Assembly (NCBI GenBank): GCA_024404495.1
Contig: JAKSPT010000013.1
Span: 1-64,000, forward strand
Direction: 5' to 3'
DNA: 64,000 bases
From: Lachnospiraceae bacterium
Lineage (GTDB): Bacteria; Bacillota; Clostridia; Oscillospirales; CAG-272
Shown here: positions 8,316 to 16,156 of the stretch, piece after piece
Layout of the letters: each line of letters opens with the position of its first letter
Numbering within the stretch: position 1 is the first letter of the stretch
Program-made: the position numbers and the translations under genes
Notes under the pieces: generated by a model
What the model was told of the DNA's origin: nothing
Seen by the model: only the letters and a program-made list of their open reading frames with translations
Database searches by the model: none

Positions 8316-9794
8316 ATGGCAATACTGACGATCCGGAAGGGCAAAACGGTGCTTTCCGTCCCGTTTGAGGGGACGCCGAAGGTCAGCGAGCTGACCGAAA
8401 AAGCCGGGTTCGCACTTCCCCATCCCTGCGGCGGCAGAGGCGTCTGCGGGAAATGCGCCGTCGATATCGAGGGGGCGCTTTCTCCCCTCACCGAAAACGA
8501 AAAACGCGCCGGACACCGTCTCTCCTGCCAGACGCGGCTGCTCGGCGACGCGATCCTTACCCTGCCCGAGGAGAAGCCGGAGATGGTCATCGAGACCGGC
8601 TTCGGCTCCCTGAACGTCTCCTTTGCTCCGATGAGCGGAACGGTCGGCGCCGCCGTCGATATCGGCACGACGACCGTCGTGCTCCGCCTTTACGATCTGA
8701 AAACCGGCGCGTTCCTTGCCGACGCTTCCGCGGTCAACCCGCAGACGGCGATCGCCGCCGACGTGATGGGCAGGATCGGCGCGGCGAAGGAAGGAAAGCT
8801 CTCCCTCCTTTCCGGGCTGATCCGGGACTGCATCCGTTCGCTCCGGAACGAAGCCGTAACAAAAGCGGGGCTGACACCGGACGCCGTTGACCGTTACGTT
8901 CTGACCGGAAACACGACGATGCTCTATCTCCTGACCGGGCGCGATCCGGACTGCCTCTCCCACGCGCCGTTCCGGGCGGACACGCTCTTCGGGGAGGAAT
9001 GGGAGTTCGACGGCGTTCCCGCCTATCTCCCGCGCTGTATGAGCGCCTTCGTCGGCGCCGACATTTCGACCGCCGTCCTTGCCTCCGGCATGACCGAAAA
9101 GAACGAGACCGCCCTGCTCTGCGATATCGGAACGAACGGGGAGATCGCGCTTTTCAAAAACGGTAAGCTCTACGTTTCCTCCACCGCCGCCGGTCCCGCC
9201 TTTGAGGGCGCGGGGATCTCCTGCGGCTGCGGCGGCGTTCCCGGCGCGATCGACAGGGTCACCGTGACCGAAGGCGGTCTCGGCGTTCACGTCATCGGCG
9301 AAGGAAAAGCGACCGGCATCTGCGGATCGGGTCTGATCGACGCCGTCGCCTGCTATCTCGATACCGAAATCATCGACGAGACCGGTTCGATCGACGGGGA
9401 CACGACCCTTGCCGACGGCGTCGCCCCGAATCAGAAGGACATCCGCGCCGTTCAGCTCGCCAAAGCGGCGATCGCGGCGGGAATCAAAACGCTCCTTGAG
9501 GTCTCCGGAACGAAGGAAGAGGAGATCGGGACGCTCTGTATCGCGGGTGGCTTCGGCAGTCACCTGAACATCGCAAGCGCCGTCCGGATCGGGCTGATCC
9601 CCGGTGCGCTCGGCGCCGTCGCCCGTCCGATCGGCAACGCCGCGCTCGCCGGCGCGGTAACGCTGATGCTCGACGCTTCGTCGGTCGGTACGCTGAACGC
9701 TTTTGCAGAAAGCGCGGAAGCGGTCAACCTCGGCGGCAATCCCGCCTTCAACGAAAACTATATGGAACAGATGCTGTTCCCTTTTGAAGATTGA
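8316..9794 (+). CDS. Ferredoxin/ASKHA-domain reductive activator of corrinoid protein (RACo/RamA-like role)
   Basis: The 492-aa protein has an N-terminal 2Fe-2S ferredoxin domain (C38, C44, C47 in HPCGGRGVCGKC, and C71) and an ASKHA ATPase domain (about 110-490) with AAVDIGTTTVVLRLYD, LLCDIGTNGEIAL and ICGSGLIDAV. Proteins of this type couple ATP hydrolysis to the uphill reduction of inactive Co(II) corrinoid to Co(I). It would repair the corrinoid protein encoded two genes upstream. The linker seen in acetogen RACo is short here. The family is clear; the electron donor is unknown. Confidence 0.93.
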   Translation: MAILTIRKGKTVLSVPFEGTPKVSELTEKAGFALPHPCGGRGVCGKCAVDIEGALSPLTENEKRAGHRLSCQTRLLGDAILTLPEEKPEMVIETGFGSLNVSFAPMSGTVGAAVDIGTTTVVLRLYDLKTGAFLADASAVNPQTAIAADVMGRIGAAKEGKLSLLSGLIRDCIRSLRNEAVTKAGLTPDAVDRYVLTGNTTMLYLLTGRDPDCLSHAPFRADTLFGEEWEFDGVPAYLPRCMSAFVGADISTAVLASGMTEKNETALLCDIGTNGEIALFKNGKLYVSSTAAGPAFEGAGISCGCGGVPGAIDRVTVTEGGLGVHVIGEGKATGICGSGLIDAVACYLDTEIIDETGSIDGDTTLADGVAPNQKDIRAVQLAKAAIAAGIKTLLEVSGTKEEEIGTLCIAGGFGSHLNIASAVRIGLIPGALGAVARPIGNAALAGAVTLMLDASSVGTLNAFAESAEAVNLGGNPAFNENYMEQMLFPFED

Positions 9795-9810
9795 AAGGAA
9801 TCCTACCGTT

Positions 9811-11061
9811 ATGATGCAGATTTCAAAGGAAGATATCGAAGTCCTCCGCGAGCTCGGCAAAAAGTATATGGCGTACGCCACCCTGCCCGTGCAGGACCTG
9901 AAGCGTAAAATGTGGCTCCGCCACAACTCACTCAATACCGTCAAGCCGATGGTGCTGATTGACCAGATGCCGTGGAACGAGCTCGACGTAGACGGCAGCC
10001 TGATATGCAAGGTGCAGAATCCCTATTTCCGGGGCGTGGAATACGAGATGCGGATGGAAATTTACAAATGGGAGCACCTCCCGGTCGATATGGTGCTGAA
10101 CCCCTACATCCTGATCCCGCGCATTCTCGGCGACACCGGCTACGGCGTCAACATTCAGAACGAAAGGCTTGCGACCGAAAAGGACAGCGCCGTCTTCGCC
10201 TATCATTTCATCAATCAGTTTGAGGAGCCCGAGGACGTCGAAAAGATCAAGGACCCGGTCATCACGGTCAACCGTGAGGTCGAAAAAGAGGTCATGGAGA
10301 CCGCGCAGTACATCTTCGACGGCATCGCGCCCGTGAAATTCCGCGGATTCATCCTGCACCTCGGCATCTGGGATTTCATCACCCAGTGCATGGGCGTGGA
10401 AAACTGCTACATCGAGCTGATGGACCGCCCCGAAATGATGCACGCCATCATGAACCGTCTGACCGAGGCGACGATCTCCCGCATCGAACAGATCAATAAG
10501 CTCGGTCTCTACGATATCAACTCGAACTACTGCCACTGCTCCCACACCTTCGGCACCGATCTTCCCTCCGCCTCCTGCGACCCCGACAACCCGACCACCT
10601 ACGACGGCTGGGGCTTCGGTCTCGCACAGCTCTTCACCTCGGTTTCTCCCGCGATCACCGACGAATTCGAGGTGCCCTATATGCAGCGCCTCTTCCCCTA
10701 TTTCGGCGCGATCTACTACGGCTGCTGCGATAAGCTTTCCGACCGCCTTGATATCGTGGCGAAGATGCCGAAGATCCGCAAGATCTCGTGCAGCCCGTGG
10801 AGCGACCGCGAGGAATTTGCCGCCAATCTGCCGAAGAAATACATTATGTCGAACAAACCGAACCCCGCCCTGCTCGCCTCCGACGTCTTCGACGAGGACG
10901 TCGTCCGTGCCGATCTGCGCCGCACGATCAAAGCCGCGCAGTCGAACGGCGTCTGCCTCGAAATGATCCTCAAGGATATCAGCACCGTCCGCCACGATCC
11001 CCGCCGCCTCTGGAGATGGGCGGAGATCGCCGCGGAGGAAACCGCGAGAGCGCAGTATTGA
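9811..11061 (+). CDS. Second UroD-fold protein of the corrinoid operon
   Basis: This 416-aa protein begins MMQISKEDIEVLRELGKKYM behind AAAGGA and closes the operon. It belongs to the UroD superfamily by its overall layout (ILIPRILGDTGYG, PVKFRGFILHLGIWDF, LMDRPEMMHAIMNRLTE), but it is longer and more divergent than the first gene of the operon. Instead of the HxC zinc motif it has cysteine-rich stretches YCHCSHTFGTDLP and IYYGCCDKL. It may act on the methylated substrate while the first UroD protein acts on another step, or the two may handle different donors. A bidirectional terminator follows. Confidence 0.83.
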   Translation: MMQISKEDIEVLRELGKKYMAYATLPVQDLKRKMWLRHNSLNTVKPMVLIDQMPWNELDVDGSLICKVQNPYFRGVEYEMRMEIYKWEHLPVDMVLNPYILIPRILGDTGYGVNIQNERLATEKDSAVFAYHFINQFEEPEDVEKIKDPVITVNREVEKEVMETAQYIFDGIAPVKFRGFILHLGIWDFITQCMGVENCYIELMDRPEMMHAIMNRLTEATISRIEQINKLGLYDINSNYCHCSHTFGTDLPSASCDPDNPTTYDGWGFGLAQLFTSVSPAITDEFEVPYMQRLFPYFGAIYYGCCDKLSDRLDIVAKMPKIRKISCSPWSDREEFAANLPKKYIMSNKPNPALLASDVFDEDVVRADLRRTIKAAQSNGVCLEMILKDISTVRHDPRRLWRWAEIAAEETARAQY

Positions 11062-11077
11062 GTTTTGAGTCTAAAGT

Positions 11078-11105
11078 CTTAAGCCTTAAGCCTTAAGCCT
11101 GAAGA
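11078..11105. repeat. Heptad tandem repeat (CTTAAGC), left arm
   Basis: Three exact copies of CTTAAGC and one degenerate copy stand in tandem just after the second UroD gene. CTTAAG is itself palindromic. A related array in the opposite orientation lies at 11173-11200, on the other side of the terminator. Confidence 0.85.
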
Positions 11106-11110
11106 AAACA

Positions 11111-11146
11111 AAAATGCCTCGTCCGTTTTCACGGACGAGGCATTTT
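11111..11146. terminator. Bidirectional terminator with a perfect 16-bp stem
   Basis: 11111-11126 pairs perfectly with 11131-11146 around a 4-base loop. The stem starts with AAAA and ends with TTTT, so it serves both the corrinoid operon (plus) and alaS (minus). Confidence 0.9.
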
Positions 11147-11172
11147 GCTGTTCAACGGAAAAATTGAATCCG

Positions 11173-11200
11173 TCTTAAGACTTAAGGCTCAAGACTTAAG
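11173..11200. repeat. Heptad tandem repeat, right arm (inverted)
   Basis: Four 7-base units related to CTTAAGT/CTTGAGC, read on the minus strand, end four bases from the alaS stop codon. With the left arm they could extend the terminator into a very long stem in either transcript. Confidence 0.8.
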
Positions 11201-11204
11201 ACTC

Positions 11205-13841
11205 TTACTTCAGCATTCCCTTGACGAGCGCGGGGACCGAAGCGAGGGCTTCCGCGGTCTTGGAAGCATCCTTACCGCCGGAGGAGGCGCTGTCGGGTCT
11301 GCCGCCGCCGTTGCCGCCGGTCGCCTGCGCGACCGCTTTGGCGAGGTTGCCGGCGTGTGCGCCGCGCTTGACGGCTTCCTTGCCGCAGGCGGCGGTGAAG
11401 GTCAGCTTCGCGCCGATCTCGGCGGCGAGAACGATGACCGCGTTATCGTAAGAAGCCTTGATCTCGTCGCAGATCGCGCGCGGCATTTCGGGCGCGCAGT
11501 CGCGGAAGATCTTGGTGATGACCTTGATGCCGTCCACGTCGGCGGCAGAATCGAGAAGCGCCTGCGTCGCGGAAGCGGCGAGCTTGGCGTTGAGCGCCTC
11601 AATCTCGTGCTTTGCCGTGCGGAGTTCTTCCTGCACCTGTGCGGCGCGGAGGGGCAGATCGGTCGGGTTCGGGACCTTGAGCTCCTTTGCCGCCCTGTCG
11701 ATCAGCGCCTGCTTTTCGGCGAGGACGGAGAGGACGTTCTTTCCGGTGACGCACTCGATGCGGCGGACGCCGGAAGCGACCGAAGCCTCGGTGACGATAT
11801 GGAAGAGGCCGATGCGGGCGGTGTTATCGACGTGGGTACCGCCGCAGAATTCGCTCGACGCATTTCCCATCTTGACGACGCGGACGGTCTGACCGTACTT
11901 TTCGCCGAAGAGCATCATCGCGCCCATCTTCTTTGCTTCCTCGATATCGGTGACGATCGTTTCGACCGGGATACCGGAAAGGATATTGTCATTGACGATC
12001 TCCTCGACTTTCGCAAGCTCGTCGGCAGTGACGGCAGCGTAATGCGTGAAGTCGAATCTGCCTCTCTGCTCGTCAACGTAGGAGCCCGCCTGCTCGACGT
12101 GAGAGCCGAGGACCTGACGGAGCGCCGCCTGCAGCAGATGGAGGGAGGAGTGGTTGCGGCGGATCGCCTCGCGGCGAACAAGATCGATGCGCGCGGTGAC
12201 GGTATCGCCGACGCGGATGATCCCGCTTACGAGCGAGCAGATATGGAGATAAATGCCGTCGTTCTTCTTGGTATCGGTGACGGAAGCAAGCACCTCGCCG
12301 TCAGCCCCGAGGATCGAACCGGTATCGCCGACCTGACCGCCGCCTTCGCCGTAGAAGGGCGTCTTGTCAAGCACGAGCGTGAAGTCGCCCTCGCTGACCT
12401 CGTTCACGAGCATATCGCCCGCGATGATCGCGATGACCTTGCCTGCGGTCTCGTTTTCGGTATAGCCGGTGAAATCGGTCTTGGGCAGGTCCTTGGTCAG
12501 ACCGGTGTTCGAGGAATCCCAGCCGGAAATGTTGGCTCTTGCCTCTCTTGCTCTGACCTTCTGTGCCTGCATCAGTTCGGCAAACTTTGCGTCGTCGAGG
12601 GAAAGACCGGATTCCTCCGCGATCTCACGGGTGAGGTCGATCGGGAAGCCGAAGGTATCGTAAAGCTTGAAGGTCTCCTCGCCGGAAATGACGGTCTTGC
12701 CGTCCTTTTTCGCGTCGGCGATCAGACCGTTCAGGATCGAAAGACCGGCGTCGATCGTTGCGTCGAAGCGGTCCTCTTCCATCGAAAGGACCTTTCTGAT
12801 GTAATCCGCTTTTTCCGCAAGCTCGGGATAAGCGCCCTTGCTCTCGCCGATCGCGACGTCGCAGACCTCGCAGAGGAAGGAGCGGTCGATGCCGAGCAGC
12901 TTGCCGTGACGGCAGGCGCGGCGGATGATGCGGCGGAGGACGTAGCCTCTGCCCTCGTTGGACGGAATGACGCCGTCGGCGATCATGAACAACGCGGAAC
13001 GGGTATGGTCGGTGATGACGCGGATCGAAATATCGTTCCCGGCGTCGGTGCCGTACTTTTTGCCCGAGATCTCGACGACCTTGTCCAGCACCTTGCGGAT
13101 GGTATCGACCTCGAACATATTGTCAACGCCCTGCATGACGCAGGCGAGACGCTCCAGACCCATACCGGTGTCGATGTTCTTCTGCTTCAGCTCGGTGTAG
13201 GTGCCGTCACCCATATTGTTGAACTGGGAGAAGACGTTGTTCCAGATCTCCATATAGCGGTCGCAGTCGCAGCCGGGCTTGCAGTCGGGCTTGCCGCAGC
13301 CGTACTTTTCGCCGCGGTCAAAGTAGATCTCGGAGCAGGGACCGCAGGGACCGGTGCCGTGTTCCCAGAAGTTGTCTTCCTTGCCGAGGCGGACGATGTG
13401 CTCCGCCGGAACGCCGATACGGTCCTTCCAGATCGTATAGGCTTCCTCATCGTTCTCGTAGATCGAGGGCCACAGCTTGTCCTCCGGAATTTCGAGGACC
13501 TTCGTCAGAAACTCCCACGCCCACGGGATCGCCTCGTCCTTGAAGTAGTCGCCGAAGGAGAAGTTACCGAGCATTTCAAAGAAGGTGCCGTGACGCGCGG
13601 TGTGACCGACGCGCTCAAGGTCGGGGGTACGGATGCACTTCTGGCAGGTGGTGACGCGGTTGCGCGGCGGGATGACCTCGCCGGTGAAGAACTTCTTCAT
13701 GGGCGCCATACCGGAATTGATCAGAAGCAGGGATTTATCGTTATTGGGGATCAGCGGAAAGCTTTTCAGACGGAGATGTCCTTTCGATTCAAAAAACGAA
13801 AGATAGGACTCTCTCAGTTCGTTAAGACCTGTCCATTTCAT
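11205..13841 (-). CDS. alaS: Alanyl-tRNA synthetase
   Basis: The 878-aa enzyme charges tRNA-Ala. The class II core is at the N-terminus (FFESKGHLRLKSFPLIP; NSGMAPMKKFFTGEV; RVGHTARHGTFFEMLGNFSFGDYF). The editing domain carries the zinc ligands in NHSSLHLL and CGGTHVDN, and the C-terminus has the glycine-rich GGNGGGRPDSASSGG motif; the first histidine motif reads HSSLH where HTATH is usual. The start is taken at MKWTGL (13841) behind GGAGG; an upstream ATG at 13868 has no ribosome site. The leader is only about 38 bases, so there is no T-box. Confidence 0.97.
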   Translation of the reverse strand: MKWTGLNELRESYLSFFESKGHLRLKSFPLIPNNDKSLLLINSGMAPMKKFFTGEVIPPRNRVTTCQKCIRTPDLERVGHTARHGTFFEMLGNFSFGDYFKDEAIPWAWEFLTKVLEIPEDKLWPSIYENDEEAYTIWKDRIGVPAEHIVRLGKEDNFWEHGTGPCGPCSEIYFDRGEKYGCGKPDCKPGCDCDRYMEIWNNVFSQFNNMGDGTYTELKQKNIDTGMGLERLACVMQGVDNMFEVDTIRKVLDKVVEISGKKYGTDAGNDISIRVITDHTRSALFMIADGVIPSNEGRGYVLRRIIRRACRHGKLLGIDRSFLCEVCDVAIGESKGAYPELAEKADYIRKVLSMEEDRFDATIDAGLSILNGLIADAKKDGKTVISGEETFKLYDTFGFPIDLTREIAEESGLSLDDAKFAELMQAQKVRAREARANISGWDSSNTGLTKDLPKTDFTGYTENETAGKVIAIIAGDMLVNEVSEGDFTLVLDKTPFYGEGGGQVGDTGSILGADGEVLASVTDTKKNDGIYLHICSLVSGIIRVGDTVTARIDLVRREAIRRNHSSLHLLQAALRQVLGSHVEQAGSYVDEQRGRFDFTHYAAVTADELAKVEEIVNDNILSGIPVETIVTDIEEAKKMGAMMLFGEKYGQTVRVVKMGNASSEFCGGTHVDNTARIGLFHIVTEASVASGVRRIECVTGKNVLSVLAEKQALIDRAAKELKVPNPTDLPLRAAQVQEELRTAKHEIEALNAKLAASATQALLDSAADVDGIKVITKIFRDCAPEMPRAICDEIKASYDNAVIVLAAEIGAKLTFTAACGKEAVKRGAHAGNLAKAVAQATGGNGGGRPDSASSGGKDASKTAEALASVPALVKGMLK

Positions 13842-13885
13842 ATTGTTTGTTTTCCTCCGGAAAATCATTATCGTTCAATTTTATT

Positions 13886-13914
13886 ATTATAGCAGGATTT
13901 TCGCGTAAAGTCAA
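13886..13914 (-). promoter_or_regulatory. alaS promoter
   Basis: On the minus strand TTGACT (13909-13914) and TATAAT (13886-13891) are separated by exactly 17 bases. Transcription should begin near 13879. Confidence 0.9.
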
Positions 13915-14016
13915 CGGGAGAAGGAATCTTTTCCCGCAAAACGGAAACTTTTTTCGGGCTTTTTTGAAAAAAGGACTGGTCGTGCGGCGGAATCCATCCG
14001 CCCCGACACTATGATG

Positions 14017-14045
14017 TTGACTATATAAAAGGTTTGTGATATAAT
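14017..14045 (+). promoter_or_regulatory. Promoter of the AT-rich orphan gene
   Basis: TTGACT (14017-14022) and TATAAT (14040-14045) are 17 bases apart, a near-consensus sigma-A promoter. It stands about 30 bases before the start codon of the 212-aa gene. Confidence 0.9.
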
Positions 14046-14078
14046 GAAAACACTCAAATATCTTCTTGGTGGTGCAAT

Positions 14079-14717
14079 ATGAAAAAGAAAAGCCGGACTT
14101 TGCGTATCATTCTGCTGATTGTAATTGCCGTTCTGATCATCATTTCAGCACTTTTGGCGGTCGGTTTTATCAGCGGTAAACTCTATTGGGAAAAAGATGA
14201 AACCGGGCGAACATGGTTGGTCGTCGATAATACTCACGGTAAAACCACTTATGAGCAAAACGCGGAAGCGATGAAGACGGAATATCCGACCGATTTATTC
14301 GTGTACGGAGAAGATTGTCATTTCAAGAGCTTTGTTCCTTATATAACGATCTCTGAAATCAGTTCTGATGCTGTCAGAAGCGACAAACCATATAAGGCGA
14401 TTGTTATCAATGATATGCACGGCGAAACACCGCTCGCCGATAATGATTATCAGCTGCTGTATCAGTTGGTAATTAAGGGAGAGTATTCCCTTGCCTATAT
14501 CGGCAAGAGCAAACTGAATACATTTGTGGAATACGGGTTTATAGAAGACCAGTTCACCGGGGGCGACGCGAGTTTTCTGATCCGGAATTACAACGGTTCC
14601 GTGAAGCCCTCTATCGGTATTTGGACAGATACGGAACAGGGCTATTATGATAACGGTTCGACTGATATCCTCGGTGAGTTGTTAATTGATGTTTTCATAA
14701 AAAAGCTGTTCAAATGA
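14079..14717 (+). CDS. Membrane-anchored extracytoplasmic protein of unknown function
   Basis: This 212-aa protein has a basic N-terminus (MKKKSRTLR) and one strong hydrophobic segment (residues 10-33), then a soluble domain presumably outside the cell. I do not recognise the domain; visible stretches include YEQNAEAMKTEYPTDLFVYG, YKAIVINDMHGETPLADNDY and DQFTGGDASFLIRNY. The base composition is visibly lower in G+C than the neighbours and codons such as ATA, TTA and AGA-type choices are more frequent. It has its own promoter and terminator, so it is a self-contained unit that may have been acquired by transfer. Confidence 0.8.
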   Translation: MKKKSRTLRIILLIVIAVLIIISALLAVGFISGKLYWEKDETGRTWLVVDNTHGKTTYEQNAEAMKTEYPTDLFVYGEDCHFKSFVPYITISEISSDAVRSDKPYKAIVINDMHGETPLADNDYQLLYQLVIKGEYSLAYIGKSKLNTFVEYGFIEDQFTGGDASFLIRNYNGSVKPSIGIWTDTEQGYYDNGSTDILGELLIDVFIKKLFK

Positions 14718-14744
14718 CATTCATCTGAACAAATCATACCGATC

Positions 14745-14785
14745 AAAGAAGCCTGTTCGCATAAAACGCGAACAGGCTTCTTTTT
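14745..14785 (+). terminator. Intrinsic terminator of the orphan gene
   Basis: A 16-bp stem (14745-14760 with 14768-14783) with a 7-base loop ends in TTTTT. Confidence 0.9.
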
Positions 14786-14834
14786 CTATCCGAACAATGG
14801 AATACTCTACCTATCTTCAATCTATCCGAACAAT
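14785..14834. repeat. 14-bp direct repeat at the end of the ABC ATPase gene
   Basis: TCTATCCGAACAAT occurs at 14785-14798 and again at 14821-14834, where it encodes the last residues of the ABC ATPase. The spacing is 36 bases. It looks like a small local duplication and not an insertion boundary. Confidence 0.6.
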
Positions 14835-15392
14835 CTCCGCGCCGAGGTATTCCGCTTCGGCGGGGTCGTGGGTGACGCAGAGGACGGTCTTTCCCGCGGT
14901 ATGGCGGAGGACGTAGTCCATCACGTCCTTTTTCAGCGCCTCGTCAAGCCCCTTGAAGGGCTCGTCAAGGAGGACGCAGTCGGCGTCGAAGCAGATCGCC
15001 CTCGCGATCGCGACGCGGCGCTTCATCCCGCCGCTGAATTCCCCGACCTTCTTTTTCGGTTCGTCGGCAAGCGAAAGCTCGCGGAGGTGGGAGAGCAGCT
15101 CTTCCTTCGTTTTCGTCCTGCCGCAGACGAGACGGAGATTGCCGAGCGCCCCGAATTCCTCGCAGAGCCGATCCTCCTGAAAAACGAAGGCGATCTTTTC
15201 GGGAACGCCGCCGATCTCCCCCCCGTCCGGCTTCATCAGCCCGGCGATCAGGTTCAGAAGGGTCGTTTTTCCTCTTCCGGAGGCGCCCCCGATGACCGTG
15301 ATCTTCCCGCCGGGAAAGGTATGGGAAAAGCGTTCGAGCACCCTTTTTTCCCCGAAGGATTTGGAAACGCCGTTCAGTACGATATCGTTCAA
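14817..15392 (-). CDS. ABC importer ATPase (SsuB/NrtD/TauB type)
   Basis: The 191-aa ATPase is short for its family but has the Walker A variant GGASGRGKTT, a Q-loop in AFVFQEDRL, the signature FSGGMKRRVAIARA, Walker B CVLLDEP and the H-loop CVTHDPAEA. It powers uptake through the permease encoded just upstream. The start is taken as TTG at 15392, which overlaps the permease stop (TTGA); this implies translational coupling. The overall gene set is of the aliphatic sulfonate/nitrate/pyrimidine-precursor class; the substrate is not evident. Confidence 0.9.
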   Translation of the reverse strand: MNDIVLNGVSKSFGEKRVLERFSHTFPGGKITVIGGASGRGKTTLLNLIAGLMKPDGGEIGGVPEKIAFVFQEDRLCEEFGALGNLRLVCGRTKTKEELLSHLRELSLADEPKKKVGEFSGGMKRRVAIARAICFDADCVLLDEPFKGLDEALKKDVMDYVLRHTAGKTVLCVTHDPAEAEYLGAEIVRID

Positions 15393-16156
15393 AGCTTTTC
15401 CACCCCCCGGAAGAACAGTTTCAGAAGCAGCGCAAACAGTTTTTCGGAAAGAACGCTGACGAGAATGATGACGACCGTCCACGCGAGCAGATCGGCGTTC
15501 TGAAAATAGACCTTCGCCTGATAAAGCATATCGCCGATCGAGCCGTCCACCATGCCGATGACCTCGGCGGCAACGCCCGCCTTCCACGCCATACCGACCG
15601 CGACCGAGGAGGCGGAGAGCAGATAGGGCTTGATCGCGGGGAGGTCGATATACAGCAGTCTCCTCGTCCACGGGACCCGGTAAAGGGCGGCAAGCTCCTT
15701 CTTTTTTTCGTCGGTGCTCTTCAGCCCCTGCAGGACGTTGGTATAGATCACCGGGAAGGCGATCAGGAACGAGATCAGTACGGTCAGACCGCTGTGATCC
15801 ATCCAGATCAGACAGAGGATAATAAAGGAAGCGATCGGGACGGTCTTTCCGGTGACGACCCACGGCCAAAGGATGGTTTCGATCGCGCCGGATTTTCCCG
15901 CCGCGAAGCCGAGGACGATCCCCATAAAAAAGGCGAGCAGGAACCCCGCCGTGATCCGGAGAAAGGAGAAAAGCACCGAGGAAAAGAACCCCGGCTCCCG
16001 AAAGAGCGAAGCAAGCCTCGCAAGTACCCTGACCGGCGAGGCAAGCAGCATATCGGACCCGACCGCCGCCGCGGCGATCTGCCAGACGGCGAGGGCAAGA
16101 AGGACGGAAAGCGTTTTCCGTACCTTCGTATTATTCAAAAAGGAGATAAAAGTCAT
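15389..16156 (-). CDS. ABC transporter permease (SsuC/TauC-type)
   Basis: The 255-aa protein has about six transmembrane segments and the BPD_transp_1 signature with an EAA-like loop after ALYRVPWTRRLLYIDLPAIKPYL. LIWMDHSGLTVLISFLIAFPVIYTNVLQGL is typical of nitrate/sulfonate/thiamine-precursor permeases. Its start overlaps the end of the binding-protein gene by 26 bases and its end overlaps the ATPase start. It forms the membrane channel of the three-gene importer. Confidence 0.92.
   Translation of the reverse strand: MTFISFLNNTKVRKTLSVLLALAVWQIAAAAVGSDMLLASPVRVLARLASLFREPGFFSSVLFSFLRITAGFLLAFFMGIVLGFAAGKSGAIETILWPWVVTGKTVPIASFIILCLIWMDHSGLTVLISFLIAFPVIYTNVLQGLKSTDEKKKELAALYRVPWTRRLLYIDLPAIKPYLLSASSVAVGMAWKAGVAAEVIGMVDGSIGDMLYQAKVYFQNADLLAWTVVIILVSVLSEKLFALLLKLFFRGVEKL

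Noticed and set aside
11078..11200. CRISPR-like array
   Set aside because: The units are 7 bases with no spacers and stand in mirrored orientation around a terminator; no cas genes are present.
13842..13885. T-box leader before alaS
   Set aside because: The predicted leader is only about 38 bases, far too short for a T-box, and no T-box core sequence is present.
11145..13892. 915-codon open frame opposite alaS
   Set aside because: It mirrors the GC-rich codon pattern of alaS, shows no family motif, and crosses the start and stop regions of the real gene.
14785..14834. 14-bp direct repeat as target duplication of the AT-rich insert
   Set aside because: Both copies are on the same side of the AT-rich gene, so they cannot be its insertion boundaries.
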